DNA of 45,484 nt, from positions 1 to 45,484 of the forward strand of contig PZPB01000005.1 of NCBI GenBank assembly GCA_003045865.1, given 5' to 3'. The notes beneath the pieces are model-generated. The model worked only from the letters and a program-made list of their open reading frames with translations, was not told the DNA's origin and did no database searches. The translations under genes were made by a program, and so were the position numbers. Positions 24,836 to 33,366 of this stretch are shown piece after piece. Source of the DNA: Bacteroidota bacterium. Its GTDB lineage: Bacteria > Bacteroidota > Bacteroidia > Flavobacteriales > Schleiferiaceae. Within the stretch, counting starts at the first letter, position 1; each line of letters begins with the position of its first letter.

Positions 24836-26473
24836 CTAGTCTTTTGCTAGAAATGGATACTTGTAAGAGGTCGGTGTTACAAAAGTCTCCTTAATTAGGC
24901 GTGGACTAATCCAGCGGTAAAGATTTTGCTTTGAACCTGCTTTATCATTTGTTCCTGAAGCACGAGCGCCGCCAAATGGTTGCTGTCCTACTACTGCTCC
25001 GGTTGGCTTATCATTTATGTAGAAATTACCTGCCGCATTGCGTAGTGCTTTAACACCATATTCTAATGCATAGCGATCATTACTAAACAAGGCACCTGTT
25101 AAAGCATAAGGAGATGTTTCATCTACCAACTTTAAGGTTGCCTCATATTCATTTTCTGGATAGACATAAATAGTAAGCACAGGACCGAATAGTTCGGTTT
25201 CCATGGTTACATATTTAGGATTGGTTGTTACGATAATCGTGGGCTCGATAAAATACCCTTTCGATTTATCATAATTTCCTCCAGCAACAATTTCAGCATC
25301 AGCATCCTGCTTAGCACGGTCTATATAAGTAGCTAGCTTATCAAAAGAGCCTTCGTGAATTACAGCGGTAACGAAATTTTCAAAATCACGAGGAGATCCA
25401 GATTTAATTTCCGCTAAGTCCGCTAATAACTCTTCCTTAACTGCGGGCCATAAATTACTAGGAACATAAGCTCTTGAAGCTGCCGAGCATTTTTGTCCCT
25501 GGAATTCGAAAGCTCCGCGAATAAGAGCAGTACTTACTTGTTTACTGTTAGATGATTTATGCACCATCACAAAATCCTTTCCGCCAGTTTCTCCCACTAT
25601 GCGCGGATACGTGCGATACTTGGTAATATTCTTGCCAATAACCGTCCAAATATTTTGGAACACGGTAGTTGAGCCTGTATAATGTAAACCCGAAAAATCT
25701 GGATGTGAGAATACAATATCGGCTGTTTCCTGAGGATCCGTGAAAATCATATTAATAACACCATCAGGCATGCCTGCTTCTTCAAATATATCCATCACCA
25801 CCTTGGCCGAATAAATTTGACTTAAACTAGGTTTCCACACCACGGTATTTCCCATCATAGCCATACTTGCAGGAAGATTGCCTGCAATAGCCGTAAAGTT
25901 AAAAGGAGTAATTGCGAAGGTAAATCCTTCTAAAGGACGGTAATCTACCTTATTCCAAATCGTACTATGTGAGTGCGTATATGGTTGCTCCTGATAAATT
26001 TCAGTAGCATATTGAACATTAAAACGCAAAAAGTCTATTAACTCGCAGGCGGCATCAATTTCCGCCTGAAAAATTGTTTTACTTTGGGCAATCATCGTAG
26101 AAGCATTCAATTTCGCCCGGTAAGGACCCGCTGCCAAATCTGCCGCTTTCATGAAAATGGCTAATCGATTAGACCACTCCATATTTTCCCAAGCTTCTTT
26201 CGCATCTAAAGCTGCTTTAATCGCTTCATGTACGTGATCGCTTGTTCCTAAGTGAAAAGAACCAACATTATGAGCATGATCATGGGGTGGTAATACACGC
26301 ATTGTTTTACCAGTACTCACCTTTTTTCCATTGATAACCATTGGGATATCAATAGTTTCTGACCACATTTTATCGTATTGCGCTTGCACTTCTAGCCTTT
26401 CTGAACTACCAGGACGGTAATCTTTAATAGCCTCGTTAATTGCCGCGGGAACTTTATAAAAACCCTTTTCCAT
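24836..26473 (-). CDS. pruA: L-glutamate gamma-semialdehyde (1-pyrroline-5-carboxylate) dehydrogenase
   Basis: A 545-residue aldehyde dehydrogenase oxidising glutamate semialdehyde to glutamate with NAD, the second step of proline catabolism. The catalytic Cys329 is in GQKCSAASRAYVP, the base Glu in VGETGGKDFVM, and late motifs FGGARASGTNDKAG and YPFLA are typical. I set the start at MEKGFYKVPAAINE (26473), matching family N-termini; the frame extends ten residues upstream without support. It is a stand-alone enzyme, not fused to proline dehydrogenase, and is followed by a strong terminator. Confidence 0.96.
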   Translation of the reverse strand: MEKGFYKVPAAINEAIKDYRPGSSERLEVQAQYDKMWSETIDIPMVINGKKVSTGKTMRVLPPHDHAHNVGSFHLGTSDHVHEAIKAALDAKEAWENMEWSNRLAIFMKAADLAAGPYRAKLNASTMIAQSKTIFQAEIDAACELIDFLRFNVQYATEIYQEQPYTHSHSTIWNKVDYRPLEGFTFAITPFNFTAIAGNLPASMAMMGNTVVWKPSLSQIYSAKVVMDIFEEAGMPDGVINMIFTDPQETADIVFSHPDFSGLHYTGSTTVFQNIWTVIGKNITKYRTYPRIVGETGGKDFVMVHKSSNSKQVSTALIRGAFEFQGQKCSAASRAYVPSNLWPAVKEELLADLAEIKSGSPRDFENFVTAVIHEGSFDKLATYIDRAKQDADAEIVAGGNYDKSKGYFIEPTIIVTTNPKYVTMETELFGPVLTIYVYPENEYEATLKLVDETSPYALTGALFSNDRYALEYGVKALRNAAGNFYINDKPTGAVVGQQPFGGARASGTNDKAGSKQNLYRWISPRLIKETFVTPTSYKYPFLAKD

Positions 26474-26505
26474 AATTATATTTTTGAGAGATTTTTTTGT
26501 CACCT

Positions 26506-26513
26506 CAAAGGTA
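26506..26513 (-). promoter_or_regulatory. Promoter for pruA
   Basis: On the minus strand TACCTTTG matches the -7 box, and TTTC lies 19 nt upstream, one base off the -33 TTTG. It predicts a leader of about 25-30 nt to the ATG at 26473. Confidence 0.5.
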
Positions 26514-26568
26514 AGACAAAGCTGAGAGGCGTGAAACTAAATCCTAAAACTATCCCTGTTTCACCGCT

Positions 26569-27228
26569 TTACTTCTGAAAAGCTCGTTTTCGATCTTTCA
26601 ACTCTACCTCTACCTGTATAATTTCAGGATGCTGTTTCTCTGCACTAAAGCGTAAACCACTAAGCTTGGAGCGATACCAAGCCCCCGTATCAATATACCA
26701 AGCATTTTCTTTCGGTCGATACAATGGTTTATCGTCTCGTACAACGTTATGCCCAATAACTTGAAACTTTGGCAGCAACTTAAGTGGCTTGCGGTTTATC
26801 AAAACATTATCGGGGGTAGAGATATCAAATGGATCGAGAGCATCGAGAGCTATACCTGCATGGCTAATCAGTAGGCTATCATTCTCCCAGCTCAAGGGCA
26901 AGAGGCGCAAGATATTAGCGACCTCATTCTCTTTGAAGTCTAGTTCATTAAAATCTTCCAGTAGTTTAAGATAAGTGGGATTTCTTGACTTCTTGCGAAA
27001 GCAATCCAAAAACCATTGTTCATGATTGCCGCGAATGAGAAATACTCGATTGGGAAATTCACGCTTCTTCTTTAATAGGTAACGCAGAGTCTTGGCAGAG
27101 TTTGGACCTTTATTAATAAAGTCGCCCACCAATACCAGTTGATCCTTGGTCGGATCCCAATACGTGCTAATTAAAGATTTTAAGGTATAGTAACAGCCAT
27201 GTACATCGCCTACTACTAAAACCGCCAT
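26569..27228 (-). CDS. Metallophosphoesterase, PPP-type Ser/Thr phosphatase family
   Basis: A 219-residue calcineurin-like phosphoesterase with the three metal-site blocks: GDVHGCYYTL near the N-terminus, GDFINKGP, and RGNHEQW. Later histidines (SHAGIA and IGHNVV) complete the dimetal centre. Relatives include bacterial PPP protein phosphatases and ApaH-like diadenosine tetraphosphatases; sequence alone does not decide which. It starts 9 bp after dnaN ends on the same strand, so it is probably expressed with dnaN. Confidence 0.9.
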   Translation of the reverse strand: MAVLVVGDVHGCYYTLKSLISTYWDPTKDQLVLVGDFINKGPNSAKTLRYLLKKKREFPNRVFLIRGNHEQWFLDCFRKKSRNPTYLKLLEDFNELDFKENEVANILRLLPLSWENDSLLISHAGIALDALDPFDISTPDNVLINRKPLKLLPKFQVIGHNVVRDDKPLYRPKENAWYIDTGAWYRSKLSGLRFSAEKQHPEIIQVEVELKDRKRAFQK

Positions 27229-27237
27229 TACTGGTTT

Positions 27238-28359
27238 TTAAGAATTGATCATAACTGGCATAACCAGCATCAAAATATCCTCCCCTTCTTCTAGGCTATC
27301 GGCTGGTAAAATGATACCGGCACGATTAGGCGCTGACATTTCTAAATTAATTTGATCAGACTCTAGGTTCGAAAGCATTTCAGTTAAAAAACGAGAATTA
27401 AAGCCTATTGCCATATCCTCACCCGTGTATTCACAGTTTAAACGCTCATCGGCCTTGTTAGAGAAATCCACATCCTCAGCCGAAAGTTCCAATTGCATAC
27501 CAGCAATTTTCAACCTTACCTGATGAGTAGTTTTATTGGAGAAAATGGCTACCCTTTTTGCGGCTCCTAAAAATTTGGTGCGCTCAATTTTAAGCACATT
27601 AGGGTTTTCCTTAGGAATTACCGCTTCGTAATTTGGGTACTTACCATCAATTAGGCGGCAAGTAAGAATAATGTTATCGAACTCAAAGCTAGCATTAGTG
27701 TCATTGTAAACCACTTTTACTTCATCACCTAAACTACTTAAAGTAGATTTCAATATGGTAAGAGGCTTACGTGGCATAATAAACTCTGCCGTATGATCGG
27801 TCGTACAATCGAAGCGACGGTAGCGCACTAATTTATGAGCATCTGTGGCAACGAAAGTTAAGCCATCGTTTGTGAATTGGAAAAACACACCCGACATAAC
27901 AGGACGAAGCTCATCGTTACCAGCGGCAAATAATGTTTTATTGATAGCGGTGGCTAAAATTTCACCTTTAATGGAAGTAGTACTTACATCTTCCATTTCC
28001 GGTAATTGAGGAAACTCCTCACCTGAAACGTAGGCTAAACTATAGCGACCATCATTCGAACTAATTTCAATCGTACTGCTAGATTCATCGCTGGTAAAAG
28101 TTACCGGCTGAGCGGGTAAAGCTTTTAAACCATCTAAAAGTAAGCGTGCGGGAATTGCAACCACTCCATCTTCATCGCCCTGTACTTCCATACTTGCGCT
28201 AATGGTCGACTCAAGGTCGGAGGCCATAATCTGTAAATTAGATCCGCTAAGACTAAAAAGGAAGTTATCTAAAATGGCTAGTGTATTATTGCTGTTCAAT
28301 ACACCACCAACAATTTGCAATTGCTTTAGTAAATCTCCACTTGAAACGATGAATTTCAT
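27238..28359 (-). CDS. dnaN: DNA polymerase III beta subunit (sliding clamp)
   Basis: A 373-residue sliding clamp that tethers replicative and repair polymerases to DNA. Three repeated clamp domains are recognisable; conserved pieces include MKFIVSSGDLLKQLQIVGGVL, LVRYRRFDC, PRKPLTILKSTL, LTCRLIDGKYPNYEAVIP and the C-terminal LVMPVMINS. DnaA is not adjacent, so this is not a DnaA-DnaN origin region; in this group dnaN commonly sits by itself, here downstream of the gldFG run. The translesion polymerase dinB in this window should dock on it. Confidence 0.97.
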   Translation of the reverse strand: MKFIVSSGDLLKQLQIVGGVLNSNNTLAILDNFLFSLSGSNLQIMASDLESTISASMEVQGDEDGVVAIPARLLLDGLKALPAQPVTFTSDESSSTIEISSNDGRYSLAYVSGEEFPQLPEMEDVSTTSIKGEILATAINKTLFAAGNDELRPVMSGVFFQFTNDGLTFVATDAHKLVRYRRFDCTTDHTAEFIMPRKPLTILKSTLSSLGDEVKVVYNDTNASFEFDNIILTCRLIDGKYPNYEAVIPKENPNVLKIERTKFLGAAKRVAIFSNKTTHQVRLKIAGMQLELSAEDVDFSNKADERLNCEYTGEDMAIGFNSRFLTEMLSNLESDQINLEMSAPNRAGIILPADSLEEGEDILMLVMPVMINS

Positions 28360-28391
28360 AGATATAACAATTTGAGGCTAAAATTAATGGG

Positions 28392-28399
28392 CAAATATA
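28392..28399 (-). promoter_or_regulatory. -7 promoter box for dnaN
   Basis: On the minus strand TATATTTG matches TAnnTTTG, 32 nt before the dnaN ATG. No TTTG is found at the usual -33 spacing. Confidence 0.45.
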
Positions 28400-28439
28400 G
28401 GGATAAACAAGCGCTGCCTATGATTGCCGGATGACAAAT

Positions 28440-29459
28440 TTATGATTCCGAATTTATAAAATAGGATAAAGGCTTAATCACCTTTCGCAATCCGTAATAC
28501 TGTAAGAGCACCATACGGTCGTTGTTAATAAAACCGTGTAGTCTATCAGGGTCATAGAAAGTTGTAGGATCATTAAAATCAATCGTTTGCGCTTCCCCTT
28601 TAATTTTATACGCACTAAAGCCACTCAGTTTTCCGTCTATATCCTTCACCATAATGGTAAAGGCGGGCGTACTTGATTTTAAAGAATCTCGGCGAGCGTA
28701 AATAGGATCTGAGGGAATAATTTCACCTTCATACGAAAGGTTTTTAAAGGCCCCTAAAAACATGCGCGCCTTTGCTGCCGAAACATTCGACATTACTTCA
28801 CCATCACTTGCGCGTAAAAAATAAATACTATCGGGAGAAAACACTCTTAAAGTGTAACTAGCGTCGAGCGAATCTGGGTAAATCACTTTAACCTCCTTAA
28901 TGTTGCGCGGATCCATGCGTACTAAATCTCTGCGTTTCCACAGATAGCTTTCTGTGAAAAATCGACTAGAAAGGAAACCATTAAAACCAGGAATATGCAC
29001 CGCATAAGGAGCATCAGCACCTTCAATCATCATCCACGTACCCATTTCATCGTGGGTTGGTAAGCCTACAATTATGGTTTTATACAACTCCCCATTCTGA
29101 TAGATCTCTACTCTTTTGCCAAAAACTTCCAAATGTTTAATCACCTCTGGTCTAATGCGCTCCGTAGAGAAGTTACGCATCTCCATGCGGTACATTGTTT
29201 CGAGAATAATCTCCATTGCATCGTCTCGAGCTGGATCTTCTCCATCAACCAACCAACCTCTACTTTCGCGGGTTAAAACCGTTTTTGAAGGAGTTTTATC
29301 ACTTAAAATGATTTTACTTATTGCAGCAGTATCCTTAATAGAGAAGGAATAATTCTCGGGACCTTCTAGGGTACTATTGCCCGTATTCTCACTAATTAAC
29401 CATCCCGCGACAGCGAGTAAAATAATAAAAGTGACTAAGTATATAAGGTTCTTTTTCAT
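28440..29459 (-). CDS. DUF4340 domain membrane-anchored protein
   Basis: A 339-residue protein with an N-terminal membrane segment (residues 5-23) and a mostly periplasmic body of the DUF4340 type. DUF4340 proteins often accompany GldG-type ABC transporter auxiliary subunits, and here the gene starts 1 nt after gldG ends. Repeated units such as ISKIILSDKTPSKTVLTRE and VKVIYPDSLDASYTLRVF suggest two related beta/alpha modules. It probably works with the GldFG membrane complex; the molecular role is unknown. Confidence 0.85.
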   Translation of the reverse strand: MKKNLIYLVTFIILLAVAGWLISENTGNSTLEGPENYSFSIKDTAAISKIILSDKTPSKTVLTRESRGWLVDGEDPARDDAMEIILETMYRMEMRNFSTERIRPEVIKHLEVFGKRVEIYQNGELYKTIIVGLPTHDEMGTWMMIEGADAPYAVHIPGFNGFLSSRFFTESYLWKRRDLVRMDPRNIKEVKVIYPDSLDASYTLRVFSPDSIYFLRASDGEVMSNVSAAKARMFLGAFKNLSYEGEIIPSDPIYARRDSLKSSTPAFTIMVKDIDGKLSGFSAYKIKGEAQTIDFNDPTTFYDPDRLHGFINNDRMVLLQYYGLRKVIKPLSYFINSES

Positions 29460-29460
29460 T

Positions 29461-31176
29461 TTAACTTTTTAGATATTTCTTTTTACGCCACCAAGTATTT
29501 AGCAAAGCCATTAACAAGAGTAGTATTACTGGAATTATGGTATTAACCATCTGCCAGAAAAGTCGTTCATCCTTAACTTTTTCTAAATCTAAAAGTCTAA
29601 TCTTCAACTCGCGCGAACGAATGGCAATCAGACCTTTATCATCCAACATATAATCCAAAGTGTTGACCAAAAAATCTTTATTCCCGTATTGTGTATTGGT
29701 ATATTGATCGTAACCTAAAGGCAATGGTGCACCTTTGGGAATATTGGGGTTCACTACATTAAATTGATTCAGGAGCAAATCACCATCGGCTACCACCAAC
29801 ATTTGATTTTGATTGCTTTCTTCCTTAACTCTTAAATTCTCTGAACCTTCTTTTGGGCTTAAGCGGTTTTTAAATGCCGAAGTGAAATTTCCCTCTAAAA
29901 GTACCGCTAAAGGAATGCCCGCTTCACGGAATTGACTGCGAGGCGGAGGATTATAGAGCTTTGCTAAAGATACGATATGTGGCGTTGCTAAACGAGCAGA
30001 ATAGGGCGAGCTTTTTAAAAGAACCGTTTTCTTTACCCCTCCTGCCATCACGGTATCCAATGAGCTTGCAAAGCGCAACCAAATTGCATTAAGATCTTTG
30101 GCTATAGGATGATTTACCTGCGGCATAACCATTGGAAAATAGACCCAAGGACGAATCTTTTTCTGATCATTTACCCCAGCGCCCACTAAGTCGGTTACTA
30201 AATCTGTGTTAACCCGCACCCCATATTTAAAAAGCATATCGTTCAATTGCAAACGATCAAAAAGAGGTAAGCTCATAAACTGCGAAGCCTCGCTAAGACT
30301 ATCCATGGAAGCCGCCGCCGCATCTAAAAGCCAAATGGTTCTTCCTCCGTTCATTATAAATTGATCAAGGAGGTATTTATCCAAATCGGTAAAAGCCCTT
30401 TGGGGCTTCGCGATAATCATCGCATTGAAGCGATTCAAGCGAATTTGCTGTTGGGTTATGCTCAGGCTGCCGCCAGATGAGTCAGACTTAAACTCACGAA
30501 TATCAAATAAATCAACACGATAATTGGCGCTGATATCTTTCGCAAAATCGGCTATTTCGCGTGGACCCAATTCACCGTGACCTTGTAAAAAACCCACCAG
30601 TGGTTTGTCATCTGAAACCAAGCTTCGAATGGTATTAGCCAAGGTAAATTCTAGGTTTTCGATACTAGTATTAATTTGATTTTCGGGGGCGGCTCCTAAC
30701 TGATCTAAAAGTAAAAGTGCCGCAGCCTCCTTTTCACCATAATTTAAAATCGCTCCCGGAAAAATGGTTTTCACCGAATTACCGTCGCTATTCTTAATAC
30801 TTAATTGATAGGGCTTTAATCCCTTAAACTGTAATTGCTGGTAAAGTTTCGTAGTTTCTTCCTCTGTATCGTTATTACTCGGATCTACGAAAGTGTATTG
30901 TATATTAGGATTGTAGGCCCTAAACTCATCTAACATTTGCTTCGCCTCCGTTTCCAAACGCTGAAACCCCGCAGGGAAATCACCTTCCAGGTAAACCTTC
31001 ACCAGCATTATATCCTGCACCTCTTCCAAAAGGTTAATAGTAGCATCGGATAAGGTGTAGCGCTTTTCTCCCGTAAGGTCGATGCGGAAAAACTTTAGGC
31101 CACTAATAATATTTATCAATATTACAATGGCAATAAAAAGGGCAAAACGGCTTAAATCTCTTGTCTTTTTATTCAT
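29461..31176 (-). CDS. gldG: Gliding motility ABC transporter auxiliary protein GldG
   Basis: A 571-residue protein with an N-terminal membrane segment (about 10-30), a large periplasmic ABC_transp_aux region including VGFLQGHGELGPREIADF and a Rossmann-like MIIAKPQRAFTDLDKYLLDQFIMNGG, and a C-terminal membrane segment before the basic tail WWRKKKYLKS. GldG acts with GldF and the ATPase GldA in Flavobacterium gliding. The preferred ATG at 31176 overlaps the gldF stop as TAATG; a GTG two codons upstream is less likely. GldA is not in the window. Confidence 0.93.
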   Translation of the reverse strand: MNKKTRDLSRFALFIAIVILINIISGLKFFRIDLTGEKRYTLSDATINLLEEVQDIMLVKVYLEGDFPAGFQRLETEAKQMLDEFRAYNPNIQYTFVDPSNNDTEEETTKLYQQLQFKGLKPYQLSIKNSDGNSVKTIFPGAILNYGEKEAAALLLLDQLGAAPENQINTSIENLEFTLANTIRSLVSDDKPLVGFLQGHGELGPREIADFAKDISANYRVDLFDIREFKSDSSGGSLSITQQQIRLNRFNAMIIAKPQRAFTDLDKYLLDQFIMNGGRTIWLLDAAAASMDSLSEASQFMSLPLFDRLQLNDMLFKYGVRVNTDLVTDLVGAGVNDQKKIRPWVYFPMVMPQVNHPIAKDLNAIWLRFASSLDTVMAGGVKKTVLLKSSPYSARLATPHIVSLAKLYNPPPRSQFREAGIPLAVLLEGNFTSAFKNRLSPKEGSENLRVKEESNQNQMLVVADGDLLLNQFNVVNPNIPKGAPLPLGYDQYTNTQYGNKDFLVNTLDYMLDDKGLIAIRSRELKIRLLDLEKVKDERLFWQMVNTIIPVILLLLMALLNTWWRKKKYLKS

Positions 31177-31907
31177 TACCACTTTCTACTTTGAATTACC
31201 AATCGCGTTGCAGCCATAAAAATGGCGATAAGGCCAATAAAATAAAAGAGATCGCGGCTATCAATCACTCCCCGACTCATCGAAATGTAATGTTCATTAA
31301 TCCCTAGCTTAATTACAAACAGATCAAAAGTCCCGAAAAAGGCAAACTCGGAAATTTGATCAAAGCCATAAAACAAGAAGAAGGAAAGAAACATGGCTGA
31401 TAAAAAAGCCACAATCTGATTATCGGTTAAGCTAGATGCAAAGAGGCCAATGCTTAAAAATGCCGCTCCTAAAAACAGTAAACCAACATAAGAACCAAAG
31501 CTACCACCGCTATCGATATTACCCACATTTGCCCCTAAAAGGTAAATGCTTACATAATAAAGTAAGGTGGGCAAAAGAGCAAGAAAAAGTAGCAGCATGC
31601 CCGCCCAAAATTTCGCTAGAATTATTTGAATGTCGGTAATAGGCTTGGTGAGCAATAACTCCATCGTTCCCGCCTTTTTTTCATCGGCAAACATGCGCAT
31701 GCTGATAGCAGGAATAAGGAAAAGAAAAACCCAAGGGGATATGGTAAACAAATTTCCAATGGAGGCATATCCGCCATCGAGCATATTAAAGCTTCCCGGA
31801 AAAAGCCATAAGAAAACGCTATTGATAAGGAGATATACCATTATCACCAAATAGCCAACAATGGAACTGAAGAAGCTACGAACTTCTTTTTTTATTAGTG
31901 AAAACAT
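31176..31907 (-). CDS. gldF: Gliding motility ABC transporter permease GldF
   Basis: A 243-residue ABC-2 type permease with six predicted membrane segments. The opening MFSLIKKEVRSFFSSIVGYL and the cytoplasmic loop RMFADEKKAGTMELLLTKPI are characteristic. With GldG and GldA it forms a transporter linked to gliding motility; its substrate is unknown. It abuts the monooxygenase gene (TAA directly followed by ATG) and overlaps gldG by one base, so the group is one transcription unit. Confidence 0.95.
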   Translation of the reverse strand: MFSLIKKEVRSFFSSIVGYLVIMVYLLINSVFLWLFPGSFNMLDGGYASIGNLFTISPWVFLFLIPAISMRMFADEKKAGTMELLLTKPITDIQIILAKFWAGMLLLFLALLPTLLYYVSIYLLGANVGNIDSGGSFGSYVGLLFLGAAFLSIGLFASSLTDNQIVAFLSAMFLSFFLFYGFDQISEFAFFGTFDLFVIKLGINEHYISMSRGVIDSRDLFYFIGLIAIFMAATRLVIQSRKW

Positions 31908-32201
31908 TTACAAAGATTCTATTTGTTTGGTACTCCAAGCTTCGGGCCTTGCCGCAAAAAGGCTTTTGGTAAAAGCCCAAACTCCTTTAAATAAATCGGA
32001 ATGACGGTAGGCTTCAAGTTGCGCGGCTTCTTGCCACCAGCTGTAGGTAAAGTACACATTAGGATTTTGATGATCCTGCAATAAAATTAATTTCTCACAA
32101 CCTTCAAAAGCTCTGATTTTGGCTTTATTTTTCTCAAAATTAGCGAGGAAGTTAGGCACTTCTTCTGCTTTAAAAGTCATCTTCACGATTCTTGTAATCA
32201 T
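31908..32201 (-). CDS. Antibiotic biosynthesis monooxygenase (ABM) domain protein
   Basis: A 97-residue ferredoxin-like dimeric alpha-beta barrel protein of the ABM/YgiN type, with ITRIVKMTFKAEEVPNFLANF, FEGCEKLILLQDHQNPNVYFTYSWW and YRHSDLFKGVW. Members include quinol monooxygenases and heme-degrading enzymes, but many have no known activity. The ATG overlaps the SAM hydrolase stop (ATGA) and the stop is directly followed by the gldF ATG. The context with gliding genes is probably positional, not functional. Confidence 0.85.
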   Translation of the reverse strand: MITRIVKMTFKAEEVPNFLANFEKNKAKIRAFEGCEKLILLQDHQNPNVYFTYSWWQEAAQLEAYRHSDLFKGVWAFTKSLFAARPEAWSTKQIESL

Positions 32202-33007
32202 GTATAGCTAATTGTTATTGTATCCAACATCCCCAAACCTAAAAGGCTATTTGCGCCATTAATTTCTTTACTCTGCGGATCGCGAAAAGCAATCTCAAGC
32301 AAACCTAAAGAATTAATAAGGGCTAGCACACCATCTTGAGCAATATCGTGATAAGCAGTTGCTATGCGCTTGAGGCTTCTATTGCGGGGTAAGTTAATTT
32401 CTATGGCTTTACTTTTTTGTGCTTCTTGCAGATCCTTAGAGTCGATATTAGTAATAAGGTTGCCATAATTATCAATAAAAATAATGTGGCCCTGTACCAG
32501 TTTGCGCTGTAAATCTACTTTACCCCTTAAACTACTGCCCCGCACTAATTCATCTAGTGCAATCTGCGGACCTAATAAAGAAGCTGCTCCTCCCCCGGCT
32601 AAATGTGCCGCTGCCCGCGCTAAAAAATCACGACCTGGAAACTGGGTAGAGCGCTGCTCCCCTATTTTAATTTGATGAAAAATTAAATTTTGCGGATTAC
32701 GATCGGCAGCAATCATAGTAAGAATACCATTATCCGAAGCCACAAAAAAGTGCCCATCCATTTGCATCACATACCATCTTTGACTGGGACTATTCTCTGC
32801 CGTAAGAATTAGATGTACCGTTCTTTTAGGAAAGCTTGCAAAGCTGTGCTTTACTATAAATGAGGTTTCTACGATATCACCTGGCGGTAAATCGTGGCTA
32901 ATATCACAGAGTATTAAATCGGCACGTTCTTGATACAACACGCCCTTAACGATAGCCGTGTATGGATCTTTAGTCCCGTAATCAGATGTTAATGTAATTA
33001 TTGCCAT
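32198..33007 (-). CDS. S-adenosyl-L-methionine hydrolase (DUF62/SAM hydroxide adenosyltransferase)
   Basis: A 269-residue member of the DUF62 family that uses water or hydroxide to split SAM to adenosine and methionine. Recognised by TLTSDYGTKDPYTAIVKGV, CDISHDLPPGDIVETSF, FVASDNGILTMIA and the C-terminal IIFIDNYGNLITNI. The segment that reads VVDPGVG in many members is LILTAENS here; Bacteroidota members differ at this point, so activity is not excluded. It leads the run to monooxygenase, gldF, gldG and DUF4340. The promoter box lies 9 nt before the ATG. Confidence 0.9.
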   Translation of the reverse strand: MAIITLTSDYGTKDPYTAIVKGVLYQERADLILCDISHDLPPGDIVETSFIVKHSFASFPKRTVHLILTAENSPSQRWYVMQMDGHFFVASDNGILTMIAADRNPQNLIFHQIKIGEQRSTQFPGRDFLARAAAHLAGGGAASLLGPQIALDELVRGSSLRGKVDLQRKLVQGHIIFIDNYGNLITNIDSKDLQEAQKSKAIEINLPRNRSLKRIATAYHDIAQDGVLALINSLGLLEIAFRDPQSKEINGANSLLGLGMLDTITISYT

Positions 33008-33366
33008 AAACTAATGCAAAGGTAGTAACCTGAGTGCGAGTTTAAATTAGAGTATCACATTTTCACTAAAAGAAAACATCCTTCTACAAAGAGCGACTAC
33101 AAAGGCCCGCAGCCAATAGATAAGACCAAGGATCTTCGCAATATGGAAAAATAGGCCTGACTAAGCAGCGTTTTTTTTGCGCCTCAATGCCTCTTAATAG
33201 TTTGCTATTATTTCGCCGCCTCGGCCATTGTTCATAAAGGGTCTTAAACCTAATTACAGATCGCATTAAGGGATGTAAAACAAACGGCCTTTTTATTGTT
33301 ATTTTGTAATTCAAATTCAGATAACATTAAAGGCCCTTTAAGGCCTACCAAAAGCAGAGTTTTAGC
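33008..33366. other. Divergent intergenic region upstream of phoH and the SAM hydrolase
   Basis: 359 bp with no gene I can support. A minus-strand frame at 33084-33314 (76 codons) lacks a domain, a plausible composition and a neighbour context. It contains two copies of CTACAAAG 13 bp apart (33084 and 33097) and an AT-rich block with a GGCC-rich near-palindrome at 33331-33346 just before phoH. Promoters for both flanking genes must lie here. Confidence 0.5.
33017..33024 (-). promoter_or_regulatory. -7 promoter box for the SAM hydrolase-gldFG run
   Basis: On the minus strand TACCTTTG matches TAnnTTTG, 9 nt before the ATG at 33007. The transcript leader would be only a few nucleotides. No exact -33 TTG was found. 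Confidence 0.5.

Noticed and set aside
27238-28359. Replication origin near dnaN
   Set aside because: No dnaA, no DnaA-box cluster and no strand switch at this point.
33084-33314. Minus-strand 76-codon frame in the phoH gap
   Set aside because: No domain, no promoter or neighbour support, and a composition (many Arg, Cys and Trp) unlike nearby genes.
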